DNA of 64,000 nt from Hymenobacter sediminis (GCF_003231285.1 NZ_QKNS01000007.1:186001-250000); one strand, 5' to 3'. Counted from the first letter of the stretch, positions 17,583-26,562 are shown. Numbers and translations: made by a program. The notes: generated by a model from the letters alone, not told the origin.

Positions 17583-18527
17583 TTACTTCAACAGCTCGTG
17601 CAACACTGTTTGCATGGAAAATACACGGTTGCCAGCCTCCTGAATTACCAGCGAATTTGGAGAATCCAGGATGGCATCTGATACCTCTACGTTGCGGCGC
17701 ACGGGTAGGCAGTGCAGGAACTTGGCATCGTTGGTGCCAGCTATGTGCTCCGGCGTGAGCATCCAGCTGGGGTCATTGCTGATAACCTGACCGTACTCTT
17801 TGTAGCTGCTCCAGTTCTTGGCCTGCACGAAGTCGGCACCTTCCAGGGCCTTCTTCTGGTCGTACTCAATGCGGGCACCTTTTGTGAACTTGGGGTCCAG
17901 CTCGTAGCCCTCGGGGTGGGTTATCACGAAGTCTACCCAGTCCACTTCCGAAAACCAGTCGGCGAAGGAATTGGGTACGCACTGGGGTAGGGCGCGCACG
18001 TGCGGAGCCCAGGTCAGCACCACTTTCACGCGCTCCTTTTTCTTGGTTTCGGCCACCGTAATCAGGTCGGCAAACGACTGGAGTGGGTGAAGTGTAGCGC
18101 TTTCCAGGCTAATAACCGGCACAGTAGCGTACTTCAAAATCTTGTTGAAGACTTCCTCACCGTAGTCGGCCTCGCGGTCCTTGAGCGTGGGGAAGGTGCG
18201 CACGCCCAGCACGTCGCAGTACTGGCTCATCACAGCAATGGCCTCCTTAATGTGCTCCTGGGTGCCGCCGTTCATCACCGCGCCATCGGCCATTTCCAGT
18301 GTCCAGGAATCGGCGCCGGCGTTGAGTACCCACGCTTGCGCGCCCAGGTTGTAGGCCGCCTTCACCGAGCTAAGCCGGGTACGTAGGCTAGGGTTGAAGA
18401 AGATCAGCCCCACGGTCTTGTTCTTGCCTATGTGCTGGTAACCGTACGGATTCGCCTTGATTTCTAGGGCTTGCTTAAGTAAGGCTTTATAGTCGCCTGC
18501 ATCGGCGAAAGAGGTGAAGTTGTTCAT
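17583..18527 (-). CDS. argF': N-acylornithine carbamoyltransferase (ArgF')
   Basis: Transfers the carbamoyl group of carbamoyl phosphate to N-acetyl- or N-succinyl-ornithine, giving N-acylcitrulline. The 314-residue protein has the carbamoyl-phosphate loop SLRTR (47-51), the late HCLPVRRN motif and ATLHPLQSFADL. It lacks the SMG loop of ordinary ornithine carbamoyltransferase. It aligns closely with the Bacteroides fragilis succinylornithine enzyme. At the residue that sets acyl specificity (Pro90 in that enzyme, Glu92 in the Xanthomonas acetylornithine enzyme) it has Gln90. It is the most distal member of the arginine set on this strand, downstream of carB. Confidence 0.93.
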   Translation of the reverse strand: MNNFTSFADAGDYKALLKQALEIKANPYGYQHIGKNKTVGLIFFNPSLRTRLSSVKAAYNLGAQAWVLNAGADSWTLEMADGAVMNGGTQEHIKEAIAVMSQYCDVLGVRTFPTLKDREADYGEEVFNKILKYATVPVISLESATLHPLQSFADLITVAETKKKERVKVVLTWAPHVRALPQCVPNSFADWFSEVDWVDFVITHPEGYELDPKFTKGARIEYDQKKALEGADFVQAKNWSSYKEYGQVISNDPSWMLTPEHIAGTNDAKFLHCLPVRRNVEVSDAILDSPNSLVIQEAGNRVFSMQTVLHELLK

Positions 18528-18580
18528 GAGTTATGTAGCACGAGGTTTCACCTTGCGTTTCGTTGCAAGGCCTGGCAGAA

Positions 18581-18958
18581 CTACTTTGAAGAATGTTGAA
18601 GAAGAAGGGTGTGATATCTTCTGTAGAAATCATAAGCTTTAATAGAGTCCGCCTTAGAGTAAAGCTTAAGCGTGTCGCCTTTCATTGCGAAAGGCTCATT
18701 ATGGAAAAAGCCTTGCTTTTTGCGATTTGAATCCAAGACTAAGTACTTACCACGCCGCTGCCAAGTGCCTTTGTCTTTCAATATACCCTTGCTATGATGG
18801 TACCAGGAAGAATAAGTAAAGGTCGAGTCTGAGTGCAGGGCAAGTAAAATTTCTGAATAGCCCCAACGGCCTCCTTTATAGACCTGAACTGTTGGCTCAG
18901 TCACAAGAAAAGCTGCTACTAAGCAGTAACAGGCAAATAGTCTCATATAAAATACCAA
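18581..18958 (-). CDS. Small exported hypothetical protein
   Basis: A 125-residue product, or 121 if the second ATG (18946) is used. That second start gives a better signal peptide (MRLFACYCLVAAFLV). The remainder is beta-like with aromatic and Lys residues (YSEILLALHSDSTFTYSSWY, GTWQRRGKYLVLDSN), which resembles lipocalin-like small proteins. The sequence is visibly AT-richer than the neighbours carB and argF', so it looks like a later insertion between them. No function is assigned. Confidence 0.6.
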   Translation of the reverse strand: MVFYMRLFACYCLVAAFLVTEPTVQVYKGGRWGYSEILLALHSDSTFTYSSWYHHSKGILKDKGTWQRRGKYLVLDSNRKKQGFFHNEPFAMKGDTLKLYSKADSIKAYDFYRRYHTLLLQHSSK

Positions 18959-18983
18959 TAATGACTCTATTAAAAACAGAGCT

Positions 18984-19097
18984 AGAACGTCATGCTGAGC
19001 AGAATTGAAGCATCTCTACCTCCGGCTAACTCAACTGGCCTAGGCCTATGGCAACCACACGGTATAGATGCTTCGGCAAGCGCAGCATGACGTTCTT
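18984..19097. repeat. Palindromic intergenic repeat, family B
   Basis: AGAACGTCATGCTGAGC and the following GAAGCATCT arm pair with AGATGCTTC..GCAGCATGACGTTCT at about 19066-19096. The loop contains CTCAACTGGCCTAGGCCTAT. Arms and loop core are shared with the copy at 23235-23322. Confidence 0.88.
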
Positions 19098-19113
19098 TTC
19101 CCTCGCTCTGACG

Positions 19114-22100
19114 TTACATCGCCTTATACTCGTTCCAGCTCTTGATCTTCAGGTCCTTCATTTCCAGCTTGCAGAAGGCCTGGATGAAGGCTTTGGCCAA
19201 GCGGGCGTTAGTGAGCAGCGGGATGCCGAAGTCGATGGCGGTACGGCGGATTTTGTAGTCGTTGTCCAGCTCGCCCTTCGACAGGTTCTTCGGGATGTTG
19301 ATGACCAGGTCGATCTTCTTCTCCTTGAGGTAGGTTAGCACGTTGGGCTCCTGGTAATCGTCGGGCCAGAACAGCAGGCTGCTGGGAATGCCGTTTTCGG
19401 CGAAGAAGCGGTGCGTACCCTGCGTGGCGTAGATGGTGTAGCCCTTCTTCACCAGCAACTCTACGGCCGCGAGCAATGCCACTTTCGACTTGATCGGCCC
19501 CCCGGAAATCAGCACCGACTGCTGCGGAATCTTGTAGCCCACGCTCAGCATCGACTTGAGCAGCGCTTCCTCAGCCGTGTCGCCCAGGCAGCCTACCTCG
19601 CCGGTGCTCACCATGTCTACGCGCAGCACGGGGTCGGCGCCGGGCAGGCGGGTGAACGAGAACTGCGGGGCTTTCACGCCCACGAAGGGCAGGTCGTACA
19701 CCCGCTCGCTTTCGTCGCGGGCCACTTTCTTGCCCAGTAACACCTGCGTGGCCTTTTTAATCAGGTTATTGCCCGATACTTTCGACACGAAGGGGTAGCT
19801 GCGCGAGGCGCGGATGTTGCACTCAATCACCCGGATTTCACCGTTTTTATCCAGGAACTGGATGTTGAACGGCCCACTGATTTCGTAGCGCTTGGCAATC
19901 TTCTCGGCAATGGTTTTCAGCTTCCGGATCGTGCGCACGTACACCTTCTGGGGCGGGTAGTACATGGTAGCGTCGCCGGAGTGTACGCCGGCAAACTCCA
20001 CGTGCTCGGAAATGGCATAGCTCACGATTTCGCCCTTGTCGGCCACCGCGTCCAGCTCAATTTCCTTGGCATCCTGCATAAACTCCGATACCACTACCGG
20101 ATACTCGGCGCTTACCTCCACGGCAGCTTTCAGGAAGGCCTCCATCTCAAACGCGTTGGAAACCACGTTCATAGAAGCTCCCGACAGCACGTAGCTTGGA
20201 CGAATCAGCACGGGGTAGCCTACCTCCCCCACAAACTCAAACATGGCGTCCAGCGACGTCAGCTCCTTCCAGCGGGGCTGGGCAATGCCTAGCTCGTCCA
20301 TGATGCTGGAGAACTTGTGGCGGTTCTCAGCTTCATCGATGCGAGCCGGAGCCGTACCTAAAATGGGGGCCTTGGCATCGGCCAGACGGGTAGCGAGGTT
20401 GTTTGGAATCTGGCCACCAGTAGAGAGAATTACGCCCTCCGGTTGCTCAAACTCCAGAATGTCCATCACCCGCTCGAAGCTCAACTCCTCGAAGTACAGC
20501 CGGTCCGACACGTCGTAGTCGGTAGAAACGGTTTCGGGGTTGTAGTTGATGATGATGGTTTTGTAACCCTCTTCGGCGGCCGTCTGCACGGCATTCACGC
20601 CGCACCAGTCGAACTCCACGGAGCTACCGATGCGGTAAACGCCCGAGCCCAGCACCATAATGGACTTATCAGTTTCCGGCTGCAGGTCGTTCTCGGTGCC
20701 GTGGTAGGTGCTGTAGAGGTAGTTGGTTTTGGCGGGGAATTCAGCCGCCAGCGTGTCAATCTGCTTGATGACGGGTAGTACGCCCAGGGCCTTGCGGCGG
20801 GCACGCACCAGCAGCTCGTCGGCTTTCACGTCGCCTTGGCCCAGCAGCTTCACCGCAATTTGCTGGTCCGAAAAACCGGCTTTTTTGACCTCGCGCAGTA
20901 GGCCAGTTTCCAGAGCATCGACGCCGCTACCGCGCTTAGCAGCTAGCTGGTTACTCAGCTCGAAAATGGTGTACAGACGCTGCAGGAACCAGTGGTCAAT
21001 CTTGGTCAGATCGTGCACTTGATTCAGGGTATAGCCAGCCTCAAACGCCAGGTTAATGGCGAAGATGCGCTCCTCGTTCGGCTCGCTCAGCAGCTTGTCT
21101 ATGGTCGCATTGTCCACCTCCTCGGGCTTGTTGGCCACGAAGCCGCGTTTGCCGGTGTCCAGCATGCGTAGGCCCTTCTGAATAGCTTCCTCGAAGGATT
21201 TGCCAATGGCCATCACCTCGCCCACGCTCTTCATAGCCGAGCCAATCTGCCGGTTCACACCCTCAAATTTGCCCAGGTCCCAGCGCGGCAGCTTTACTAC
21301 TACGTAGTCCAGGGCCGGCTCGAAGAAGGCCGAAGTAGTCTGCGTTACGCTGTTTTTCAGCTCCGACAAAGAGTAGCCCAGGCTCAGCTTGGCTGCTACA
21401 AAGGCCAGCGGATAGCCCGTAGCCTTAGAAGCCAGCGCCGAGGAGCGCGACAAACGGGCATTCACCTCAATCACGCGGTAGTCCTCCGACACGGGGTCGA
21501 GGGCGTACTGAATGTTACACTCGCCTACAATGCCGAGGTGGCGAATGGTTTTGATGCCGATGCTGCGCAGCTTGTGGTACTCGCGGTTGCTCAAGGTCTG
21601 CGACGGAGCTACCACGATGCTCTCCCCGGTGTGGATGCCGATGGGGTCGAAGTTCTCCATGTTGCAGACCGTGATGCAGTTGTCGTACTGGTCGCGCACC
21701 ACTTCGTACTCTACTTCCTTCCAGCCCTTCAGCGACTCTTCCACCAGTATCTGGTCAGAAGTCGTGAAGGATTTCTGGACCAGGGCCCGCAGTTCGTCCA
21801 TGTTATTGGCGAAACCACTACCTAGGCCACCCAGCGCAAACGCCGCCCGCACGATGATGGGGAAACCGATTTTCTCGGCCGCGGCCACCGCATCTTCCAT
21901 GGTCGTTACGGCCACGCTGCGGGCCGAAAGCACCCCAATCTGGTCGAGCTTCTCCTTAAAAATATCCCGGTCCTCGGTGTCGATGATGCTTTGCACGGGC
22001 GTGCCCAGCACCTTCACGTTGTACTTCTCAAACACGCCAGCACGGAACAGGGCCACGGCGCAGTTCAGGGCCGTCTGGCCACCAAACGCTACCAGAATAC

Positions 22101-22344
22101 CATCGGGCTGCTCCTTCTTGATGACTTCCTCCACGAAGTAAGGCGTCACAGGCAGGAAATACACGTCGTCGGCAATGTTATCCGACGTCTGCACGGTAGC
22201 GATGTTGGGGTTGATGAGGATGGTGCGGATGCCTTCCTCTTTCAGCGCCTTGAGGGCCTGGGAGCCGGAGTAATCGAACTCACCGGCCTCGCCAATTTTC
22301 AGCGCGCCGGAACCGAGGATGAGAACTTTCTGTGGTTTTTCCAT
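19114..22344 (-). CDS. carB: Carbamoyl-phosphate synthase large subunit
   Basis: Makes carbamoyl phosphate from bicarbonate, ATP and ammonia supplied by the small subunit, feeding both arginine and pyrimidine synthesis. The 1076 residues are full length. Two ATP-grasp halves each begin with a characteristic start (KVLILGSGALKIGEAGEFDYSG and IMVLGSGVYRIGSSVEFDW), followed by an oligomerisation region and a C-terminal MGS-like regulatory domain (LISGGPIKSKVALL onwards). The internal ammonia-tunnel and ATP-binding motifs look intact. carA lies upstream on the same strand, separated by two small paralogous genes and a palindromic repeat. Confidence 0.97.
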   Translation of the reverse strand: MEKPQKVLILGSGALKIGEAGEFDYSGSQALKALKEEGIRTILINPNIATVQTSDNIADDVYFLPVTPYFVEEVIKKEQPDGILVAFGGQTALNCAVALFRAGVFEKYNVKVLGTPVQSIIDTEDRDIFKEKLDQIGVLSARSVAVTTMEDAVAAAEKIGFPIIVRAAFALGGLGSGFANNMDELRALVQKSFTTSDQILVEESLKGWKEVEYEVVRDQYDNCITVCNMENFDPIGIHTGESIVVAPSQTLSNREYHKLRSIGIKTIRHLGIVGECNIQYALDPVSEDYRVIEVNARLSRSSALASKATGYPLAFVAAKLSLGYSLSELKNSVTQTTSAFFEPALDYVVVKLPRWDLGKFEGVNRQIGSAMKSVGEVMAIGKSFEEAIQKGLRMLDTGKRGFVANKPEEVDNATIDKLLSEPNEERIFAINLAFEAGYTLNQVHDLTKIDHWFLQRLYTIFELSNQLAAKRGSGVDALETGLLREVKKAGFSDQQIAVKLLGQGDVKADELLVRARRKALGVLPVIKQIDTLAAEFPAKTNYLYSTYHGTENDLQPETDKSIMVLGSGVYRIGSSVEFDWCGVNAVQTAAEEGYKTIIINYNPETVSTDYDVSDRLYFEELSFERVMDILEFEQPEGVILSTGGQIPNNLATRLADAKAPILGTAPARIDEAENRHKFSSIMDELGIAQPRWKELTSLDAMFEFVGEVGYPVLIRPSYVLSGASMNVVSNAFEMEAFLKAAVEVSAEYPVVVSEFMQDAKEIELDAVADKGEIVSYAISEHVEFAGVHSGDATMYYPPQKVYVRTIRKLKTIAEKIAKRYEISGPFNIQFLDKNGEIRVIECNIRASRSYPFVSKVSGNNLIKKATQVLLGKKVARDESERVYDLPFVGVKAPQFSFTRLPGADPVLRVDMVSTGEVGCLGDTAEEALLKSMLSVGYKIPQQSVLISGGPIKSKVALLAAVELLVKKGYTIYATQGTHRFFAENGIPSSLLFWPDDYQEPNVLTYLKEKKIDLVINIPKNLSKGELDNDYKIRRTAIDFGIPLLTNARLAKAFIQAFCKLEMKDLKIKSWNEYKAM

Positions 22345-22441
22345 TCTAAGGGTTAGAGTAACAGGCCGCTGGTGCGGTCATGTTAAAAGGCAGTCGTGCT
22401 AGGCCGGCTACAGCCGGTGGTTTATGTGGGTAGAGTAGGTG

Positions 22442-22810
22442 TTACTTAGAAAATAGGGTGTCGCTTTTCACGATTTCCCAGTTGCCGGATGCCCGTCTGG
22501 TCATCCAGAGTTTGATGGTAGCGTTGGCCCGCTCACCATCTAATAAGAAGCGGAAGACGAGCGAGTCTTTTTTTGCACTCAGGTTCTCCACCTTGAAGTT
22601 CTTAGAGCTTATCCGCCCGGTTCTGCTGGTTATTCTGGAGGAAAATCGGGCCGAACTCATCGCCTGGGCAATCAGGTCAGCCGGCTCTCCCAGCACTGCT
22701 TTCAGAATCGTGCGCTGGCCTAGGTTTTTCACGAAGTAGAACCCCGCGAAAGCCAGAACACCCAACAACACATACCCCCAGGTCGGAAAACTTCTACTTT
22801 TCGATGGCAT
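22442..22810 (-). CDS. Small membrane-anchored protein, tandem paralogue 2 (Coa1-like pattern)
   Basis: A 122-residue protein with one N-terminal membrane segment (WGYVLLGVLAFAGFYFV). A soluble domain follows that ends WEIVKSDTLFSK. It is clearly paralogous to the gene just upstream (22825-23193): shared features are LGxPADxI/GKQSEFVI, SRTGxIxSKxF and KxDTxF. The topology, an anchored small alpha/beta domain with a basic TxR..SGxW near the end, resembles the Coa1/Tim21 family, but this is pattern recall only. It lies in the carA-carB interval, 14 bases after its paralogue, so the two are surely co-transcribed. Confidence 0.65.
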   Translation of the reverse strand: MPSKSRSFPTWGYVLLGVLAFAGFYFVKNLGQRTILKAVLGEPADLIAQAMSSARFSSRITSRTGRISSKNFKVENLSAKKDSLVFRFLLDGERANATIKLWMTRRASGNWEIVKSDTLFSK

Positions 22811-22824
22811 GGGAGGAGTGCGGT

Positions 22825-23193
22825 TTACTCAGTGAAAATGGTGTCGCTCTTCAGCATCTTCCATTCGCCAGATGGCTGCCTCATAACTTTAGTCTTGATA
22901 GTAGCGGTGGCTTTCTCACCCTTTAGCACGAGCCGGAAGGTGAGGGAATCTTGCTTCGGGCCTGGCTTCCCGGCGTCAAACTTCTTCGAGACAATCTTCC
23001 CGGTGCGGCTTAAAATCCGAGGTGATATTTTGGTGCCATTCAGCGCCGAAATAACGAACTCCGATTGCTTGCCCATAGCCAGTCTGACCACGTCTTCTGC
23101 CTTAATACTCTTGATGAGGTAATACGCCGCAAACGCCGCAATTCCCAGCGCTACATACACCCAGTTCCGCGTACCTCCGCTTTTTTCTTGCAT
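22825..23193 (-). CDS. Small membrane-anchored protein, tandem paralogue 1 (Coa1-like pattern)
   Basis: A 122-residue protein with the same design as its neighbour: N-terminal membrane helix (WVYVALGIAAFAAYYLI), then a domain with RLAMGKQSEFVISAL, SPRILSRTGKIVSKKF and a final WKMLKSDTIFTE. The pair arose by tandem duplication. It is the first of the two in transcription order and is preceded by a family-B palindrome that separates it from carA. No link to carbamoyl phosphate chemistry is visible, so this may be an insertion that interrupts an ancestral carA-carB operon. Confidence 0.65.
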   Translation of the reverse strand: MQEKSGGTRNWVYVALGIAAFAAYYLIKSIKAEDVVRLAMGKQSEFVISALNGTKISPRILSRTGKIVSKKFDAGKPGPKQDSLTFRLVLKGEKATATIKTKVMRQPSGEWKMLKSDTIFTE

Positions 23194-23234
23194 AGTGCTC
23201 GTGCATTAAAAATGACCGGGCTGAAGATAGCGAC

Positions 23235-23322
23235 CATCATGCTGAGCTTGTCGATGTATCTCAACTGACCTAGGTCTATTGCAACGAAGCAGTTGAGATG
23301 CATCGATAAGCTCAGCATGATG
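23235..23322. repeat. Palindromic intergenic repeat, family B
   Basis: CATCATGCTGAGCTTGTCGA, then TGTATCTCAACT, pairs with AGTTGAGATGCATCGATAAGCTCAGCATGATG (23291-23322). The loop contains TGACCTAGGTCTATTGCAAC, matching the loop of the copy near 19.0 kb. Confidence 0.88.
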
Positions 23323-23344
23323 AGGAGTGACATTCTCGGCCAGT

Positions 23345-24430
23345 TTATTTCGCGGCTTTGTGCTCAGCTACGGCTTTCAGGAAGTCATCAAACAGGTACT
23401 CCGTATCCTCAGGCCCCCCGGCGGCTTCGGGGTGAAACTGGGTGGAGAAGAACGGCTTGCTCTTGTGCTTGATGCCTTCGCAGGTGCCGTCGTTCAGGTT
23501 TTCGAATAACATTTCCCACTCAGCGGGCAGCGTGTTGGTGTCCACCGCGAAGCCGTGGTTCTGGCTGGTGATGTAGCTGCGCTTGGTGCCCGAGAGCAAC
23601 ACCGGCTGGTTATGGCTGCGGTGGCCGTACTTCAGCTTGAAGGTGTCGCCGCCCGCGGCCAGGCCCATGAGCTGGGAACCCAAGCAGATGCCGAAGATGG
23701 GCTTGTCCTGGCCTAATGCGGTTTGGAGGTGTTGGATAGTGGGCGTACACATCTTTGGGTCGCCGGGGCCGTTGCTGAGGAACAGGCCGTCGTAGTCGAG
23801 CTTGGTGAAGTCGTAGTCCCAGGGCACGCGGATGAGTTCCACGTCGCGCTGGAGGAAGCAACGGATGATGTTGGTTTTGGTGCCGCAGTCTACCAGCACG
23901 ATTTTGTGCTGGCCGTTGCCGTAGTGCTTCACCTCGGTGGGGCTTACCTGGGCTACCAAGTTATCCTGGTTGGGGTCGTGCAGCTCTACATCTTCCTCGG
24001 CCACAATTTTGCCCAGCATGGCGCCCTTCTCCCGCAGAATTTTGGTGAGCATGCGCGTATCCACCCCGAAGATGCCGGGGATGTTGTATTCCGCCAGCCA
24101 GTCGCCAAGGCTCTTGGCGGCGTTCCAGTGGCTGTGCTCCTCCGAGTAGTAATTCACTACCAGACCGGCAATGTGAATCTTGTCCGACTCGAAAATCTTG
24201 GAAATCGATTCGTACAGTTCCTCGCCGGGTACGCCGTAGTTGCCCACCATGGGGTAGGTCAGCACCAGAATCTGGCCGGCGAAGGAAGGGTCCGTTAGGT
24301 TTTCGGGGTAGCCGGTCATGGCCGTGCTGAACACCACCTCGCCCGCGGCAGAGGTGAAGGCGCCGAAAGATTGGCCCTGAATTTCGGTGCCATCTTCCAG
24401 GACGAGTTTTACCGATTTAGCGTTTTCCAC
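23345..24430 (-). CDS. carA: Carbamoyl-phosphate synthase small subunit
   Basis: The glutaminase subunit, which releases ammonia from glutamine for CarB. It has 361 residues, the usual length. The N-terminal domain starts KLVLEDGTEIQGQSFG. The class I glutamine amidotransferase domain carries the nucleophile in FGICLGSQLMGLAAGG, and the His/Glu pair in STQFHPEAAGGPEDTEYLFDDF. It precedes the two small paralogues and carB on the same strand. Expression together with the arginine genes is likely, though the palindromic repeat after carA may act on transcript stability or termination. Confidence 0.97.
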   Translation of the reverse strand: MENAKSVKLVLEDGTEIQGQSFGAFTSAAGEVVFSTAMTGYPENLTDPSFAGQILVLTYPMVGNYGVPGEELYESISKIFESDKIHIAGLVVNYYSEEHSHWNAAKSLGDWLAEYNIPGIFGVDTRMLTKILREKGAMLGKIVAEEDVELHDPNQDNLVAQVSPTEVKHYGNGQHKIVLVDCGTKTNIIRCFLQRDVELIRVPWDYDFTKLDYDGLFLSNGPGDPKMCTPTIQHLQTALGQDKPIFGICLGSQLMGLAAGGDTFKLKYGHRSHNQPVLLSGTKRSYITSQNHGFAVDTNTLPAEWEMLFENLNDGTCEGIKHKSKPFFSTQFHPEAAGGPEDTEYLFDDFLKAVAEHKAAK

Positions 24431-24453
24431 TCTGTTTTTTTGCGAAAAAGGGT

Positions 24454-24936
24454 TTACTCTGTTATTGATTTTCTGCGGTAGTCAAGCCCGCTGCTTCTCT
24501 TGTTGAGCTGTGAGGCAATGGCAGGGGTAGCCCTCTGCCCGATCAATGCTGATCGGTGCCTTACTAGTGAGAGGCAATGCGGTACTTCGGCGCCTCTGTT
24601 GAGTGTCTTGCGGGTGCGCAGCGTAGCCTTCGCCGGCTTGGGCAGCCGCCCGGATACAATTTCGGCTGGAACAGAACCAAAAATTAGAGGTCTATTCCAG
24701 CCGAACGATGACTTAAGCCAAACGGGAGCGAAAGAAGATATATCAATCGGTCCCGCACCCAGCCGCTCCCAGATGTCAGGCATCGGGAAGTCTGGCGAGC
24801 ACGACTGCTGAAAGGAAATGTGGGAGGCCGTTCTTTCACGGAAAGAACCAGCCGGTTGCTGCGCAATAGTCACCAATGGCAGCGTGCAGCTAATCAGAAG
24901 GGGAGCCTGGCTCGTGAACTTCATCGTGCTACTCAT
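24454..24936 (-). CDS. Uncertain small hypothetical protein
   Basis: This ORF encodes 160 residues and begins with a plausible signal peptide (LLISCTLPLVTIAQQPA, from either of two close ATGs). The second half is Arg-rich, with little secondary-structure pattern, and looks like translated non-coding or frameshifted sequence. It may be a decayed gene, or only its first half may be real. It occupies the argD-carA gap. Other frames offer nothing better. Confidence 0.3.
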   Translation of the reverse strand: MSSTMKFTSQAPLLISCTLPLVTIAQQPAGSFRERTASHISFQQSCSPDFPMPDIWERLGAGPIDISSFAPVWLKSSFGWNRPLIFGSVPAEIVSGRLPKPAKATLRTRKTLNRGAEVPHCLSLVRHRSALIGQRATPAIASQLNKRSSGLDYRRKSITE

Positions 24937-24964
24937 TGGGGCTGCAAGTTAGGTTACAAGTCGC

Positions 24965-26104
24965 TTACTTTTTTACCTCGACCGGAATAAGTGTGTAGAG
25001 CGCCTGCAGGAACCGGTCAACTTCGGCCTTAGTGATGTTCAATGGGGGTAGCAAGCGCAGTACCGTGGGGTCGGAAGCATTGCCCACGAAGATGTGGAAG
25101 TCAGAGAGCAGCTTGTCGCGCACGTCCTTGATGGGAAAATCGTACTTGATACCCACCATTAGGCCCCGGCCCCGAATTTCCTCGGCACCAGCGTTGGCTT
25201 CGAGCTCCGAGCGGAGGTAGTGGCCTAGCTCGGTGGCATGGTTCAGCAGGTCTTCCTGCTCAATAACCTCCAGCACGGCCAAGGCAGCGGCGCAGGCCAG
25301 GTGGTTGCCCCCGAAGGTAGTGCCCAGCAGACCATAGGAGGCCTTCAGCTCCGGCGCAATCAGGATGCCGCCGATGGGGAAGCCGTTGCCCATGCCTTTC
25401 GCTACCGAAATAACATCGGGGCGGATGCCGGCGTGCTGGTGGGCAAAGAACTTGCCGCTGCGGCCGTAGCCGCTCTGCACCTCGTCGGCAATCAGTAGGG
25501 CGCCGTACTGCTTGCACAGTGCGGCTAGGCCAGTCAGGAACTCATCGGAGGGCATGATGATACCGCCTACCCCCTGAATGGGCTCAATGATGGCCGCGCA
25601 GACGTCGCCGCCTTGCAGCACCTGCTCTACCGCGGCCAGATCGTACTCCACGAAGGAAATGGCGTGGTCGGCGTTGAAGGGAGCTACAATTTTGGGGTTA
25701 TCGGTAGCGGCAACTGCCCCGGAGGTACGGCCATGGAAGGCGCCTTTAAAGGCGAGTACACGCTTTTTGCCAGTGTGGAAGGACGCCAGCTTCAAGGCAT
25801 TCTCGTTGGCCTCGGCACCGGAGTTGCACAGGAACAGCGAGTAGTCCTCGTAGCCCGACACCTTGCCTAGCTTCTGAGCTAGCTGCTGCTGAATCGGAAT
25901 CTGCACCGAATTGGAGTAGAAGCCAATGTTCTGCAGCTGCTCAGTGAGGCGCTGCACGTAGTGCGGGTGGCTGTGGCCGATGCTGATAACAGCATGCCCA
26001 CCGTAGAAATCCAGGTACTCCTGGCCTTTATCGTCCCAAAGTTTCGCTCCCAACGCCTTTACCGGCGTGATGTTGACGAGCGGATATACATTGAAAAGCT
26101 CCAT
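24965..26104 (-). CDS. argD: Acetylornithine (or succinylornithine) aminotransferase
   Basis: A PLP-dependent class III aminotransferase that converts N-acylglutamate semialdehyde to N-acylornithine. It has 379 residues. Landmarks: the N-terminal DDKGQEYLDFYGGHAVISIGH, the cofactor region SGAEANENALKLA, ADEVQSGYGRSGKFF, and the Schiff-base Lys in VISVAKGMGNGFPIGG. Its place between argC and carA and the type of ArgF' in the locus indicate an acylated ornithine product. Which acyl group is used cannot be decided from this sequence. Confidence 0.94.
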   Translation of the reverse strand: MELFNVYPLVNITPVKALGAKLWDDKGQEYLDFYGGHAVISIGHSHPHYVQRLTEQLQNIGFYSNSVQIPIQQQLAQKLGKVSGYEDYSLFLCNSGAEANENALKLASFHTGKKRVLAFKGAFHGRTSGAVAATDNPKIVAPFNADHAISFVEYDLAAVEQVLQGGDVCAAIIEPIQGVGGIIMPSDEFLTGLAALCKQYGALLIADEVQSGYGRSGKFFAHQHAGIRPDVISVAKGMGNGFPIGGILIAPELKASYGLLGTTFGGNHLACAAALAVLEVIEQEDLLNHATELGHYLRSELEANAGAEEIRGRGLMVGIKYDFPIKDVRDKLLSDFHIFVGNASDPTVLRLLPPLNITKAEVDRFLQALYTLIPVEVKK

Positions 26105-26128
26105 GTCGTGACGGTATTGAATTCGCAG

Positions 26129-26533
26129 TTAGTAGTAGGTGGTACCCACGCCACCATGGACAAACAAATTCTGTTTCGGGTAGCGTTTGTTGAGAATAGT
26201 GAAGTGCCAATTCTCAAATGGCCCATCTCTTACTATCAATTCCTGCTTGTTGCTAAGTAGCAGAAACAGTTGACCTTGTTTGTCAGCCTTAGCTTCTTCT
26301 ATCTTGATATCAGCATGAAACCAATCATAGAAAAGCAATAGAGCTTCCTTTTGGCGCGGCGAGAATTTGGTGACATGACCAGACGTTAGTACCTCAAATT
26401 CTCCGTGGAGGTCAAGAGATATACGTTCGTCTGCGTCAGCAAAAATCAGTTTGATCAGCCCACTATACACGATCTGCTGAATGGCGTAACTAGCTAAGGG
26501 TAATTCGTAGTAGCGGCCTATTTCTTTCAACAT
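26129..26533 (-). CDS. Small hypothetical protein, DUF6188-like
   Basis: A 134-residue soluble protein with no signal peptide. The pattern, hydrophobic strands followed by a late DGPFENWHF motif, recalls DUF6188-type proteins that are often found as immunity-like singletons. This is recall, not a search. The gene is AT-richer than argD and argC on either side and breaks up their otherwise standard order. The gaps are small (24 and 29 bases), so it is transcribed with them. Confidence 0.6.
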   Translation of the reverse strand: MLKEIGRYYELPLASYAIQQIVYSGLIKLIFADADERISLDLHGEFEVLTSGHVTKFSPRQKEALLLFYDWFHADIKIEEAKADKQGQLFLLLSNKQELIVRDGPFENWHFTILNKRYPKQNLFVHGGVGTTYY

Positions 26534-26562
26534 CTTCGTACTAGTATGATTGATCTACGTGG

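Noticed and set aside
24500..24811. 103-codon plus-strand frame in the carA-argD gap
   Set aside because: No start context and no domain; the minus-strand frame with a signal peptide is a slightly better candidate.
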